From CBFHOS01 sp965657645 (GTDB lineage Bacteria; Pseudomonadota; Alphaproteobacteria; Puniceispirillales; Puniceispirillaceae): DNA of 32,062 nucleotides. Each line of letters opens with the position of its first letter. The stretch's first letter is position 1. The notes under the pieces are model-generated. The model made no database searches, had not been told where the DNA came from, and was given only the letters and a program-made list of their open reading frames with translations. Made by a program: the position numbers and the translations under genes. The DNA is taken from contig CBFHOS010000021.1 in NCBI GenBank assembly GCA_965657645.1, positions 1 to 32,062 on the forward strand, read 5' to 3'. This document shows, piece by piece, positions 24,785 to 32,062 of this stretch.

Positions 24785-26365
24785 CTATAAATCTAGATTA
24801 AGCTGGCTTTGGTTATTCTGCGCCGCCAGTTTTGTTGGCGCTGACTTTAACCGCCCTTTTGCCCGTCCTTTTGGCCGCCGATCACCATTCTTGCTGGCGT
24901 GTTTTTCAACAACTGACGCGGCGGCGGCGCGGTGACCGGGGGCTTTTCTAATGGCATAGATCGCCGCGGCGGCGGTTCGTCGGGCGGTTTTTTCATCAAC
25001 CAACGGGGCCGGATAATCTGGCGCAAGTTCGGCTCGCAACCAAGGTGTGTGAATTAACTGGTCCGACATATCACGCAATTCGGGAACCCATTTGCGGATG
25101 AATTTACCACTAGGGTCTTGATCCATGCTTTGCTTGATCGGGTTATAGATACGGATGGTGTTAATACCGGTAATGCCCGATTGCATTTGCACTTGTGAAT
25201 AGTGAATGCCCGGTTCGTAATCGGTGAATTGGCGGGCTAGGTACAACGCCACATCACGCCAATCGAGCCAGAGGTGATAGCTGGCAAAGCTAGTCACCAT
25301 TGCCCGCATCCGAAAGGTCAGCCAGCCCGTGGCGTTAAGCGATCGCATACAGGCGTCAATTAGCGGATAACCGGTTTGTCCCTGTTGCCACGCGCGCATC
25401 CGCTCATCGACATGCGGGCCCGATTTATCTAGCCCGCGATAGGCCGGATGGAACGCGTGAAATTCCGCTTGGGGTTCATCTTCCAGCTTTTGAATAAAGT
25501 GACAATGCCACGCAAGACGGCTCTCAAATGACTTTAACGACCCTAGCCATGTTTTACCCCGCGGGTGATCCGGATCATCGGCAATCGCATTTTTGCGCCG
25601 ACGCGCGGCCTGCACAACTTCGCGCACCGACAATGCACCAAAGGCCAAATAGGGCGATAGGCGTGAACAGCTATTATCCGCCGTAACCGGTGACGACATC
25701 TCATAACGATAGGCGGTGCCCCGCCGTTCAAGAAAACTCTTTAGCATAGCCACAGCTTGGCGGCGGCCACCTTGCTGGCTTTGGTCTTGCGTCATGTCTT
25801 CATCAAGATGCTGTGCGGCAAAATCCGCCAAGATCCGGTCTAGCGCGCCGGCATCACTATCATCCGGCGCAATGCCATTAATCTTGTCTGGTGCAGATAG
25901 CGTTGGCGCCGAGACAAACTGGTTCCAGCCACCGGCCCATCCACGCCGCGATTGGCTGGCCCGCCGGACCCCATTTTGTACCGGCTGGTGCCAGTTGATC
26001 CCCGCCTCCTGCGCCCAGCGTGCAACCGCGCGATCACGCCCATATGTCCAGTCATTCCACGTTTCTTGATGGGCATGCAAACCCGCTATACCCTGTTCAC
26101 GGTGTAGCGCCTCTAGCACCGAAACAGCGTCGCCAACACGCACAATTAATTGCGACCCACGCGCCCGCAGACTCAGATCAAGGTCGCGCAAGCAATCCAC
26201 GAGAAATCGAAAATGCCGATAGCTCATATCAGGTTGGCGCCATAAATCCGGCTCCAGGATATAGAGTGGCAGGCACGCACCGCCACCTGCCTCTAATGCC
26301 GCCATTAGCGCGGGGTGGTCATGCACCCGTAAATCTCTTTTGAACCAAACAACCTGCATAATCAT
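24785..26365 (-). CDS. DNA photolyase / cryptochrome family protein
   Basis: About 526 residues. The N-terminal antenna domain opens with VVWFKRDLRVHDHPAL, the usual photolyase start. The FAD-binding helical domain shows SRLSPYLAFGALSVREV, then CMRSLNATGWLTFRMRAM, FASYHLWLDWR and a closing IRIYNPIKQSMDQDP and KFIRKWVPEL. This is the photolyase core, but SFASYHLWLDWR and QMQSGITGINTIRIYNP differ from the E. coli-type text, so it belongs to a distinct bacterial branch; repair versus signalling cannot be decided. A basic low-complexity tail of some 40 residues (KNGDRRPKGRAKGRLKS) closes the protein. The ATG at 26365 or 26359 is likely; a GTG at 26389 is in frame. It follows tcuB by about 56 bp on the same strand. 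Confidence 0.88.
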   Translation of the reverse strand: MIMQVVWFKRDLRVHDHPALMAALEAGGGACLPLYILEPDLWRQPDMSYRHFRFLVDCLRDLDLSLRARGSQLIVRVGDAVSVLEALHREQGIAGLHAHQETWNDWTYGRDRAVARWAQEAGINWHQPVQNGVRRASQSRRGWAGGWNQFVSAPTLSAPDKINGIAPDDSDAGALDRILADFAAQHLDEDMTQDQSQQGGRRQAVAMLKSFLERRGTAYRYEMSSPVTADNSCSRLSPYLAFGALSVREVVQAARRRKNAIADDPDHPRGKTWLGSLKSFESRLAWHCHFIQKLEDEPQAEFHAFHPAYRGLDKSGPHVDERMRAWQQGQTGYPLIDACMRSLNATGWLTFRMRAMVTSFASYHLWLDWRDVALYLARQFTDYEPGIHYSQVQMQSGITGINTIRIYNPIKQSMDQDPSGKFIRKWVPELRDMSDQLIHTPWLRAELAPDYPAPLVDEKTARRTAAAAIYAIRKAPGHRAAAASVVEKHASKNGDRRPKGRAKGRLKSAPTKLAAQNNQSQLNLDL

Positions 26366-26421
26366 ATGATGATTATATCTAGCCAACACATCAAGGCATG
26401 GCGGCGTTTCGTCACGGCTTG

Positions 26422-27555
26422 CTATGAGCGGGGATGTTCACTGGCATAGGCAATCAACGCGGCGAAACGGTACAGCCCATGTACAAATTTTGAAAATGGC
26501 AACACCAGAAAGAACGCATAAACAAAGCCAAGATGCACAGCAAGGGTAAGCCCCATATAGCCAGTATGGCGCACCGCCAGCAATATAAGGCCGGTCGCAC
26601 TGACCCAGAATAGCAACCAGATAAAGGCGTAATCCATGCCTAGCGTCTTTAGTGATTTTGTCGCCTTGTCCATCTTACGCTTTTCATGCCACAGACCCGC
26701 CGTCCCGATACACAGCATCACCCCGCCGATTGTTCCAATAAGAACCGGCGGCTCAAAATATCCGTATGGTGCCTCACGGCCCAACAGATAGTGATAAAGG
26801 GTGCCAAGCGAAGTGGACACAAAGCACAGCATAAAGCCATAGAAGGTGAAATGATGGTAATAGCGGCGCAACCGTGACGGCCTCTCGTCAGCGCCAGAAC
26901 AACCATCGCCATCACCGCTATTATTACCGCCCAAATACCGCATACTAGCGGATGCGGCCATCGCCTCTCGAACACTCTGCCAGCCGGTGCGCCATCCCGT
27001 CCATTTGCCACCAGTCGCCCGCCAATAGCGCCGCCAGCTCATCACCAGCGCCACCACAACAAAGCCAGTGATCGCCAGCGGAATACCGGCCATCACCACA
27101 TGCGGCATGATTTGATAAAACGCCCCTTCGCCAAGGTGAACACCCCAGAATAATGTTGGCGAAATGAGCAATAGCATCAACCCAACTGCGAGCGCCAAAA
27201 CCGCCGTGACCGCCATCGATACAATTAGTCCATTATGGTCAAAGACCTTGGCCATCGGCCGCGGCCAAGCAAATTGACCATAGCTTTCCAGCCGGCGTTC
27301 AGCCAATGCTTGGGGTACATTCACACCGAATTCATGCGGCGGTGCATATTGGCACGCATGGTAACAAGCCCCGCAATGATGGCACAAATTGGCCAGATAA
27401 GCGGTGTCAGCCGGTTCAAACACACGGCGTAATTCCATCGCCGGAAACACCGCACAAAACCCCTCACAATAACGACAGGCATTGCATATCTGCATCAAGC
27501 GCGCGGTTTCTTCATGCGCTGGGCTTGTCGCCAATTCGATTAGATTTGGTCCCAT
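26422..27555 (-). CDS. tcuB: Tricarballylate-utilisation 4Fe-4S membrane protein TcuB (CitB-like)
   Basis: A 377-residue protein that should pass electrons from the TcuA flavoprotein to the quinone pool. Two CxxCxxCxxxC clusters lie in the N-terminus (C24/C27/C30/C34 and C58/C61/C64/C68), with the second read as CHHCGACYHAC, each binding a 4Fe-4S. Then follow about six hydrophobic helices, with several His residues that could bind haem or quinone. The start overlaps the tcuA stop in TAATG, so translation is coupled. In Salmonella, tcuA-tcuB serve tricarballylate oxidation to cis-aconitate. The photolyase gene follows but is probably not functionally linked. Confidence 0.9.
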   Translation of the reverse strand: MGPNLIELATSPAHEETARLMQICNACRYCEGFCAVFPAMELRRVFEPADTAYLANLCHHCGACYHACQYAPPHEFGVNVPQALAERRLESYGQFAWPRPMAKVFDHNGLIVSMAVTAVLALAVGLMLLLISPTLFWGVHLGEGAFYQIMPHVVMAGIPLAITGFVVVALVMSWRRYWRATGGKWTGWRTGWQSVREAMAASASMRYLGGNNSGDGDGCSGADERPSRLRRYYHHFTFYGFMLCFVSTSLGTLYHYLLGREAPYGYFEPPVLIGTIGGVMLCIGTAGLWHEKRKMDKATKSLKTLGMDYAFIWLLFWVSATGLILLAVRHTGYMGLTLAVHLGFVYAFFLVLPFSKFVHGLYRFAALIAYASEHPRS

Positions 27556-28970
27556 TATTCGCCAGTTCCCTTATTCAACATCCGCGCCGCACTGCCGCCT
27601 GCTAGCCGCCCAAAAACGCCGCCAATCGTCATCCCGATACCGGCAAGATAGCCCTGACCCAAAATATTCCCCGCCATAATTTCACCAGCCGCGAACAAGT
27701 TTGGTGACGGCGTTCCATCTGCCATCAGGATCTGTGCCTTGTCATTCACCGCCACCCCCATATAGGTAAAGGTAATGCCCGGCCGTAGCGGGAAGCCATA
27801 AAACGGCGGTACCGCAATCGGCGCCGCCCAATTGGTTTTTTCAGGATTTAGACCGCTAGTGGCTTTGCCATCTAGGATAGATTGGTCAATCGGCGCCGGT
27901 GGGCAGGCCGCGTTAAATTCATCAACTGTTTGCCCGAGCGTTTGTGGATCAAGATCCAGTAGCCCCGCCAAACCCTCCAGCGTATCATCACTGATCGGGG
28001 TAAAAACCGATGGCATAAACCGTCCGGCACCAATTTTGTCCACAATCACATAGCCAATCTGGTCGGGCTGTGCGGCAACAAGACGGCCCCAAATTGCATA
28101 GCGTTTCGGCCAGAAATCTTCGCCCTCATCATAAAACCGCTTGGCATGTTTATTGACGACAACGCCAAACGGCACACCGTCAATCCGGCTGGAAATACCA
28201 CCATCATATTTGGGCGCCCGCGCATCAATCGCCACGGCGTGACACTGGTCCACATCACCAACCGGCTTTATACCCTGATCCAGCAAACTCCGCAAAACCA
28301 CGCCCTTATTATAGGGCGTGCCGCGAACCAGAAAATTCTGCGCCGCATCGCCCCAGCCCTCGGCAAGCCAATCAAGATTGGCCTCAAACCCGCCGGCGGT
28401 CGCGATAACTTTGGTCGCGGTGACTTCGGTGTTATCGCCGAGCGTCACGCCTTCACAAAAGCCATCATCCAAATTCATCGCGCTGACTTCGGTATCATAT
28501 CGAAACACCACGCCCAGACCCTCGGCATGACGGCATAGGCTGTTTAACATGGCGCGCCCGCCACCTAGAAAGAACGCATTGGTTCGGCCAAGGTTCAAGG
28601 TGCCGGTTAATGCCGGTTGAAAGCGCACGCCGCGCGCGCCCAGCCAGCCTGTCAATTCAGCCGATTTCTCCAGCGTCATTTTTGCCAGCGCCTCATTCGT
28701 CACGCCCTTGGTCACGCGCAGCAGATCATCATAATATTCATCAAGGCTATAGGATTCGGTTAGCACATCTGTCGGCGCATCATGCTGGGCGCGTAGATTG
28801 CGGGTATGGCGCGTATTGCCGCCCCGCATGTCGCGCGGTGCAGAATCCAGCACCAGAACTGAGCATCCCGCCTCCGCCGCGGTAATCGCCGCGCATAATC
28901 CGGCGTTTCCGGCACCAATGACGAGGACATCCCAGTGGGTTTCCGCAATGTTGATCTGATCTGTATACAT
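27555..28970 (-). CDS. tcuA: FAD-dependent tricarballylate dehydrogenase TcuA
   Basis: A 471-residue flavoprotein from the ATG at 28970 (MYTDQINIAETHWDVLVIG). A TTG at 29006 is in frame, but that TTG is the first triplet of the -35 box, so it is rejected. The FAD dinucleotide loop GAGNAG is at 19-24, followed by RGGNTRHT; the C-terminal GQGYLAGIGMTIGGVFGR and NLFAAGEIMAGN are the usual FRD/SDH-type FAD-binding text of TcuA and the related CobZ. It oxidises tricarballylate, or a similar tricarboxylate, to cis-aconitate. There is no Shine-Dalgarno and the inferred transcript start is at or next to the ATG. It is divergent from a GntR regulator; both promoters are covered by one palindrome. Confidence 0.88.
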   Translation of the reverse strand: MYTDQINIAETHWDVLVIGAGNAGLCAAITAAEAGCSVLVLDSAPRDMRGGNTRHTRNLRAQHDAPTDVLTESYSLDEYYDDLLRVTKGVTNEALAKMTLEKSAELTGWLGARGVRFQPALTGTLNLGRTNAFFLGGGRAMLNSLCRHAEGLGVVFRYDTEVSAMNLDDGFCEGVTLGDNTEVTATKVIATAGGFEANLDWLAEGWGDAAQNFLVRGTPYNKGVVLRSLLDQGIKPVGDVDQCHAVAIDARAPKYDGGISSRIDGVPFGVVVNKHAKRFYDEGEDFWPKRYAIWGRLVAAQPDQIGYVIVDKIGAGRFMPSVFTPISDDTLEGLAGLLDLDPQTLGQTVDEFNAACPPAPIDQSILDGKATSGLNPEKTNWAAPIAVPPFYGFPLRPGITFTYMGVAVNDKAQILMADGTPSPNLFAAGEIMAGNILGQGYLAGIGMTIGGVFGRLAGGSAARMLNKGTGE

Positions 28971-28979
28971 GTGTATACT
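28951..28979 (+). promoter_or_regulatory. Candidate promoter of the GntR-abrB unit
   Basis: TTGATC (28951-28956) and TATACT (28974-28979) are separated by 17 bp; the -10 matches consensus at five of six positions. The start would fall near 28986, giving a leader of about 30 bases with AAGAGA before the ATG at 29016. The -10 lies inside the right arm of the palindrome at 28959-28982. Confidence 0.6.
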
Positions 28980-28982
28980 GAT
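28959..28982. promoter_or_regulatory. 24-bp palindromic operator between tcuA and gntR
   Basis: Perfect GTATACA (28963-28969) and TGTATAC (28972-28978) arms flank a TG centre, and after one mismatch on each side the symmetry continues as ATC/GAT. GTATACA-like half-sites are common for FadR/GntR-FCD regulators. The site covers the -10 boxes of both divergent promoters and the tcuA start codon, so the encoded GntR protein probably represses both units, with tricarballylate or a related acid as inducer (inferred). Confidence 0.75.
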
Positions 28983-29006
28983 AGGGAAACACCGTGAAAC
29001 TGTCAA
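28978..29006 (-). promoter_or_regulatory. Candidate promoter of tcuA with leaderless start
   Basis: On the minus strand a perfect TTGACA (29006-29001), a 17-bp spacer and TATCAG (28983-28978) precede the ATG at 28970-28968 by seven bases. Transcription would therefore start at the ATG or one base before it, and no ribosome site precedes the ATG. Confidence 0.65.
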
Positions 29007-29015
29007 GAGACACCG

Positions 29016-29723
29016 ATGCTCGACTGGGCTGCTATCCGGACTGAATTAGAGACTGAGGACACCCAAAAAATGCCAGCGCCCTTGCGGGTTCGCACGGTGA
29101 TTTTGGCGGCAATTCAGGCGGGTTATCTGGTACCGGGTACACGCCTTAAAGAAACCGAAATGGGCGCCGCCTTTGCGGTGAGCCGGACCCCATTGCGTGA
29201 GGCACTAGCCGCACTGAAAGCAGAACAAATCCTAGAGTTGGATGGTGATGGGTTGCGTGTGCGAAAGCTGGATTGGCGCGACATCACCGCGCTATATGAA
29301 TTGCGCGCAAATTTGGATGGAATGGCCGCCTTTCTGGCCGCCCAACGCGCCAGCTTTGTTGAACGCCAATTGATCAACCAGATCTGTTTAGAAGAAGCCA
29401 AGCTAATCGATGATGGCGCAGAGCCAGTTACCTTGGCCCGCCAGAACCGCCGGTTTCACCACGCCATCATGCAGGCGGCGGGTAATCAATTTTTGGCCGA
29501 AAGCCTTGAACGTCTGGCCCGGCTAATGGTTCTCACCGGTGCCACCGCCTATAGTCTTGATGACCGTGTTGCACCAATACGGAACGAACATGCCGCAATC
29601 AATGACGCCATCCAGAATAATATGCCAGACATTGCCAAGGAAAAGATGCAAGAGCATTTGGCCAATGCGCTGACCGCCCGTTTAACCCTGATAAGCCTCG
29701 GCGGCGGGGTAGAAGTAGATTAA
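29016..29723 (+). CDS. GntR-family regulator with FCD domain
   Basis: A 235-residue regulator. The winged helix is at about residues 25-85 (LRVRTVILAAIQAGYLVPG, then TRLKETEMGAAF and VSRTPLREALAAL), the GntR signature. The FCD effector domain follows, with the His residues of RRFHHAIMQAAGN and the closing EHAAINDAI and EHLANALTARL at positions that usually bind a metal and a carboxylate ligand. AAGAGA precedes the ATG at 29016. It is divergent from tcuA, 45 bp apart, and the palindrome in that gap is the probable operator. Its stop directly abuts the abrB start codon, so the two are translated together. Confidence 0.92.
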   Translation: MLDWAAIRTELETEDTQKMPAPLRVRTVILAAIQAGYLVPGTRLKETEMGAAFAVSRTPLREALAALKAEQILELDGDGLRVRKLDWRDITALYELRANLDGMAAFLAAQRASFVERQLINQICLEEAKLIDDGAEPVTLARQNRRFHHAIMQAAGNQFLAESLERLARLMVLTGATAYSLDDRVAPIRNEHAAINDAIQNNMPDIAKEKMQEHLANALTARLTLISLGGGVEVD

Positions 29724-30827
29724 ATGACGCAGTTTGTACCCCGCCTATTCCCTTCTGTCCTGATCTCAGAGATTGCCCAGCTTGGTCTCACTTTTGCCAT
29801 TGCCCTTGTGACAGGCTGGCTATTCCTGCAATTGCAATTACCGGCGCCCTATCTCATGGGAAGCTTGTTTGGCGTGTGGATTATCGGCGGGATATTTAAA
29901 CCAATCCAGCCCCATTTGGGTGTCGCTAGATGGTTTCATGTCCCAGTGATATTGGGACTAGGCGTTTTGATCGGCGCTAATTTCAAAGCCGAGATCATGG
30001 CACAGGCTTCACAATGGGGCTTTACTGTCATCGTGATGATCCTCACCACGATCATCGTATCGACTATCGGCTATGTATTCCTGCGGCGATTGCGCAATTA
30101 CGAACCAAACCTAGCCTTCCTATGTTGTATTCCGGGCGGTCAGGCAGAGGCCTTGGCGATGGCCCGCGAAATGGTCGATAAGGATTATGTGGTCGCCCTG
30201 TTTCATCTGGTGCGTGTGGTTTTTGTCTTTGTGTCGACACCATTATTACTGGCGTTAATCGAAGGCAGTGCCGCGGTGCAAAATTCCAACCAAGCCTTGC
30301 AGGCGATGCCAAGCATTGCCGATTTGAACACCCGCCAGCTCGCAATCTTTGTTGGCGTTGCGTTAGTTGGTTTTTATATCAGCAAGATGTGCCGGATTCC
30401 TCTACCCCATTTGCTAGGGCCAATGGGCCTGTCGACCGCATTGCATATGGGTGGTTGGATCGAAATCCCACGCATTAATGAATTTGTTATGCTGGCCCAA
30501 TTGGCCATCGGCGGCGGTGTTGGCGCGCGCCTTGCCAAGGTGCCTTTTCGAGAATTGCTCACCTATCTTAAAGACGCATGCATAAATACGACGATGATCT
30601 TGTCGGCCTATTTGTTGGCGGCGGTGACCATCACCCATGTTAGCGGCGTTGATTTTCTGGCGATCTGGCTGGCCTTTGTGCCGGGCGGATTATACGAGGT
30701 TACGTTGCTCGCGCTCATCTTTGGATTTGACGTTGCCTTCGTCGCTTTTCATCACACGATCCGCATTGCGATCATCTTCGCCAGCCTACCAGCGATCGCC
30801 GCCCGCCTAAAACACAAGTCACCGTAA
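29724..30827 (+). CDS. AbrB-family membrane protein (PF05145 type)
   Basis: A 367-residue protein with about ten hydrophobic helices in two similar halves. Each half opens with a Leu-rich helix and a P-x-P-x-L-(M/L)-G-x-(L/M) element: PAPYLMGSLFGVW near residues 44-56 and PLPHLLGPMGLS in the second half. FVPGGLYEVTLLALIFG and IPGGQAEALAMA are the family's paired PGG motifs. Such proteins are often annotated as AbrB or putative ammonia monooxygenase. The PGG motifs sit between membrane helices and a transport role has been suggested. The ATG follows the gntR stop without gap. Since a tcuC-like transporter is missing, it is a candidate transporter for the tcuAB substrate (inference). Confidence 0.88.
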   Translation: MTQFVPRLFPSVLISEIAQLGLTFAIALVTGWLFLQLQLPAPYLMGSLFGVWIIGGIFKPIQPHLGVARWFHVPVILGLGVLIGANFKAEIMAQASQWGFTVIVMILTTIIVSTIGYVFLRRLRNYEPNLAFLCCIPGGQAEALAMAREMVDKDYVVALFHLVRVVFVFVSTPLLLALIEGSAAVQNSNQALQAMPSIADLNTRQLAIFVGVALVGFYISKMCRIPLPHLLGPMGLSTALHMGGWIEIPRINEFVMLAQLAIGGGVGARLAKVPFRELLTYLKDACINTTMILSAYLLAAVTITHVSGVDFLAIWLAFVPGGLYEVTLLALIFGFDVAFVAFHHTIRIAIIFASLPAIAARLKHKSP

Positions 30828-30841
30828 CGACTGTTTGCCGG

Positions 30842-31807
30842 TTAGGCTGGCGGGTTAATCATGTGGATGGGGGCACCATCCCGCCATGCAACAACCTGAT
30901 CAAAAATATCCGCGAACTGAATCTCAAACTCGTCTTCAGTCACAAAGCCGATATGCGGTGTTGCCACCAGATTTGGGTGCGTCGCCAGCGGGTCATTATC
31001 CGTGGCGATAGGCTCTGTATCAAAGACATCAATCGCGGCCTTGCCCGGACGACCGGCATCAAGCCCAGCAAGCAAAGCGCCCGGTGCAATCAATCCAGCG
31101 CGCGACGTGTTCACCAGCAATGCGTCCTTGCCCATCGCCGCCAAATCATCGGCGGTAATGATGCCTTTGGTTTCTGGCTTTAGGCGCACATGCACACTAA
31201 CCACATCACTCTTTGCGAAAAAATCATGGCGGCTATTGGCCACGATCTGGCCATCCGCGGCGGCACGTTCACGCCCCGCATCAGACGCCCACCACACCAC
31301 CGACATGCCAAAGGCGTTGGCATAATGCGCCACCTGTTTGGCAATCCGCCCATAACCATATAGCCCAAGCTGGCGGCCATGCAGGGTCTTGCCAACACCC
31401 ATCTGCCAATTGCCTGCCTGTAGGCTCGCCATCTGCGCCGGAATGTCACGCATCGCCGCCATGATCAGCGCAAAACTATGTTCCGCCGCGGCAAAGGACG
31501 GGGTGCCAGCATGCATGTTAGAACAGACCAGAACACCGTGATCGGTGCAGGCTTCAATATCAATATGCGGATAGACAGAACGCTGGGAGATCAATTTCAA
31601 ATTGGGCAATTGGGCAACCAATTGGCGCGGTATCGATGTACGTTCACGAAACAGCACTACCGCGTCAAAGGATTGCAATCGCGCGGCCAAGCGATCCGGA
31701 TCGGGCTCGTGATCAGTGAACACCGTCACATCAATGCCATCGAGCTTGGCAAAGCATGGCAGGTGGCGCAACGTGTCGAACCAATCATCTAATATCGCGA
31801 GCTTCAT
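30842..31807 (-). CDS. D-isomer-specific 2-hydroxyacid dehydrogenase
   Basis: About 321 residues from the ATG at 31807 (MKLAILDDW), which has GGGGGA upstream; an in-frame start at 31825 lies in the preceding gene. The NAD-binding loop is LGLYGYGRIAKQVA. The catalytic residues are visible: Arg in VNTSRAGLIAPG, Glu in DVFDTEPI and His in TPHIGFVTEDE. The family interconverts 2-oxo and 2-hydroxy acids with NAD(P)H; phosphoglycerate, glycerate and sulfolactate enzymes belong here, and the substrate cannot be fixed. The ATG overlaps the stop of the PrpF-like gene in ATGA, so the two are co-translated. It is convergent with abrB, 14 bp apart. Confidence 0.9.
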   Translation of the reverse strand: MKLAILDDWFDTLRHLPCFAKLDGIDVTVFTDHEPDPDRLAARLQSFDAVVLFRERTSIPRQLVAQLPNLKLISQRSVYPHIDIEACTDHGVLVCSNMHAGTPSFAAAEHSFALIMAAMRDIPAQMASLQAGNWQMGVGKTLHGRQLGLYGYGRIAKQVAHYANAFGMSVVWWASDAGRERAAADGQIVANSRHDFFAKSDVVSVHVRLKPETKGIITADDLAAMGKDALLVNTSRAGLIAPGALLAGLDAGRPGKAAIDVFDTEPIATDNDPLATHPNLVATPHIGFVTEDEFEIQFADIFDQVVAWRDGAPIHMINPPA

Positions 31808-32062
31808 GAAAATCCCCCGTCCCATACATGGGTTGGTACAAATAATGTGCCGGCGGCAAGCTTGCGTGCGGTGCGAACAAGCCCGGCTGATTTATGCTGG
31901 AACCCATCCTCGGTCATTGCATAATCAACAACCACATCCATCACCCCCATCGGATGATGGAGCTTGATCACGGCGGGTGTCTCATTTGGTATCGTCATCA
32001 TCCCATCGGCAATCGTACCGGGGGTGAGCGCGCAAGAGGCCATGCATTGGCTGCCCGTGACC
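31804..32062 (-). CDS. PrpF-family isomerase, C-terminal part (5' end off the window)
   Basis: The frame is open to the window edge; about 85 residues are visible. The text (GSQCMASCALTPGTIADGM, then VIKLHHPMGVMDVVVDY and KSAGLVRTARKLAAGTLFVP) matches the C-terminal end of PrpF-type proteins, a two-domain diaminopimelate-epimerase-like fold. Relatives isomerise 2-methylaconitate, aconitate or 4-oxalomesaconate double bonds. The closing RTARxLxxGxxxVP motif is typical. The link to a tricarboxylate pathway fits the nearby tcuAB genes, but the exact substrate is unknown. Translation is coupled to the following dehydrogenase by an ATGA overlap. The family call rests on a fragment. Confidence 0.7.
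   Translation of the reverse strand, partial: VTGSQCMASCALTPGTIADGMMTIPNETPAVIKLHHPMGVMDVVVDYAMTEDGFQHKSAGLVRTARKLAAGTLFVPTHVWDGGFS

Noticed and set aside
29724..30827. Ammonia monooxygenase
   Set aside because: This name is a historic mislabel of the AbrB membrane family; the protein has no monooxygenase metal-site motifs or partner subunits.
1..32062. Mobile element, prophage or CRISPR
   Set aside because: No transposase, integrase, phage gene, terminal repeats or spaced direct repeats were found in reading both strands.

Overview
The window reads as a chromosomal segment of a free-living, probably marine alphaproteobacterium. GC is moderate (about half), coding is dense, genes are short-spaced and often overlap by a few bases, and nearly everything is catabolic, redox or transport. 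The gene content (propionyl-CoA carboxylase, a sulfopropanediol dehydrogenase with a split sulfopyruvate decarboxylase, tricarballylate-type dehydrogenase, DDAH, EamA exporter, photolyase) would fit a SAR116/Puniceispirillum-like or roseobacter-like heterotroph. That placement is inference from gene content only. I saw no rRNA, tRNA, CRISPR, transposase or phage gene.

Layout. 1-2963 (minus): the first ~987 residues of a large secreted protein with a two-partner-secretion haemagglutinin N-terminus followed by six FG-GAP-like repeats; it runs off the left edge. 3041-6633 (minus): pccB-pccA, both subunits of a biotin-dependent acyl-CoA carboxylase, preceded at 6726-7304 by a TetR regulator whose upstream region carries several TAAAC/GTTTA palindromes. 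7537-9946 (minus): an hpsN-comD-comE operon for C3-organosulfonate breakdown, ended by a good intrinsic terminator at 7459-7483. 10098-14420: a mixed group with a small hypothetical, an Asp/Pro-hydroxylase-like dioxygenase, an isochorismatase-like hydrolase, a COG4529-like FAD protein and a class I/II aminotransferase. 14606-15268: two small membrane proteins. 15316-19708 (minus): class V aminotransferase, glutathione transferase, EamA transporter and an O-antigen ligase-like polytopic protein. 19820-21681: a small conserved-looking hypothetical, a class 3 lipase and a 5'-truncated YCII domain. 21801-23854: an intradiol ring-cleavage dioxygenase (hydroxyquinol type), a P4H-like oxygenase and a convergent second glutathione transferase. 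23964-24755: dimethylarginine dimethylaminohydrolase. 24785-26365 (minus): photolyase/cryptochrome. 26422-28970 (minus): tcuA-tcuB. 29016-30827 (plus): divergent GntR/FCD regulator and AbrB-family membrane protein. 30842-32062 (minus): D-2-hydroxyacid dehydrogenase and the C-terminal end of a PrpF-family isomerase.

How the genes work together. Two modules are well supported. The hpsN-comDE operon can oxidise sulfopropanediol (DHPS) to sulfolactate and decarboxylate sulfopyruvate to sulfoacetaldehyde; the connecting sulfolactate dehydrogenase is not beside them. The tcuA-tcuB pair is controlled from a 24-bp palindrome that sits between, and overlaps, two divergent promoters, the other of which drives its presumed GntR repressor and an AbrB-family membrane protein. 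The tcuA promoter places the transcript start at or next to the ATG, so the mRNA looks leaderless. PrpF and the 2-hydroxyacid dehydrogenase, converging on abrB, may belong to the same tricarboxylate pathway. All identifications are by motif recognition, with no database search.
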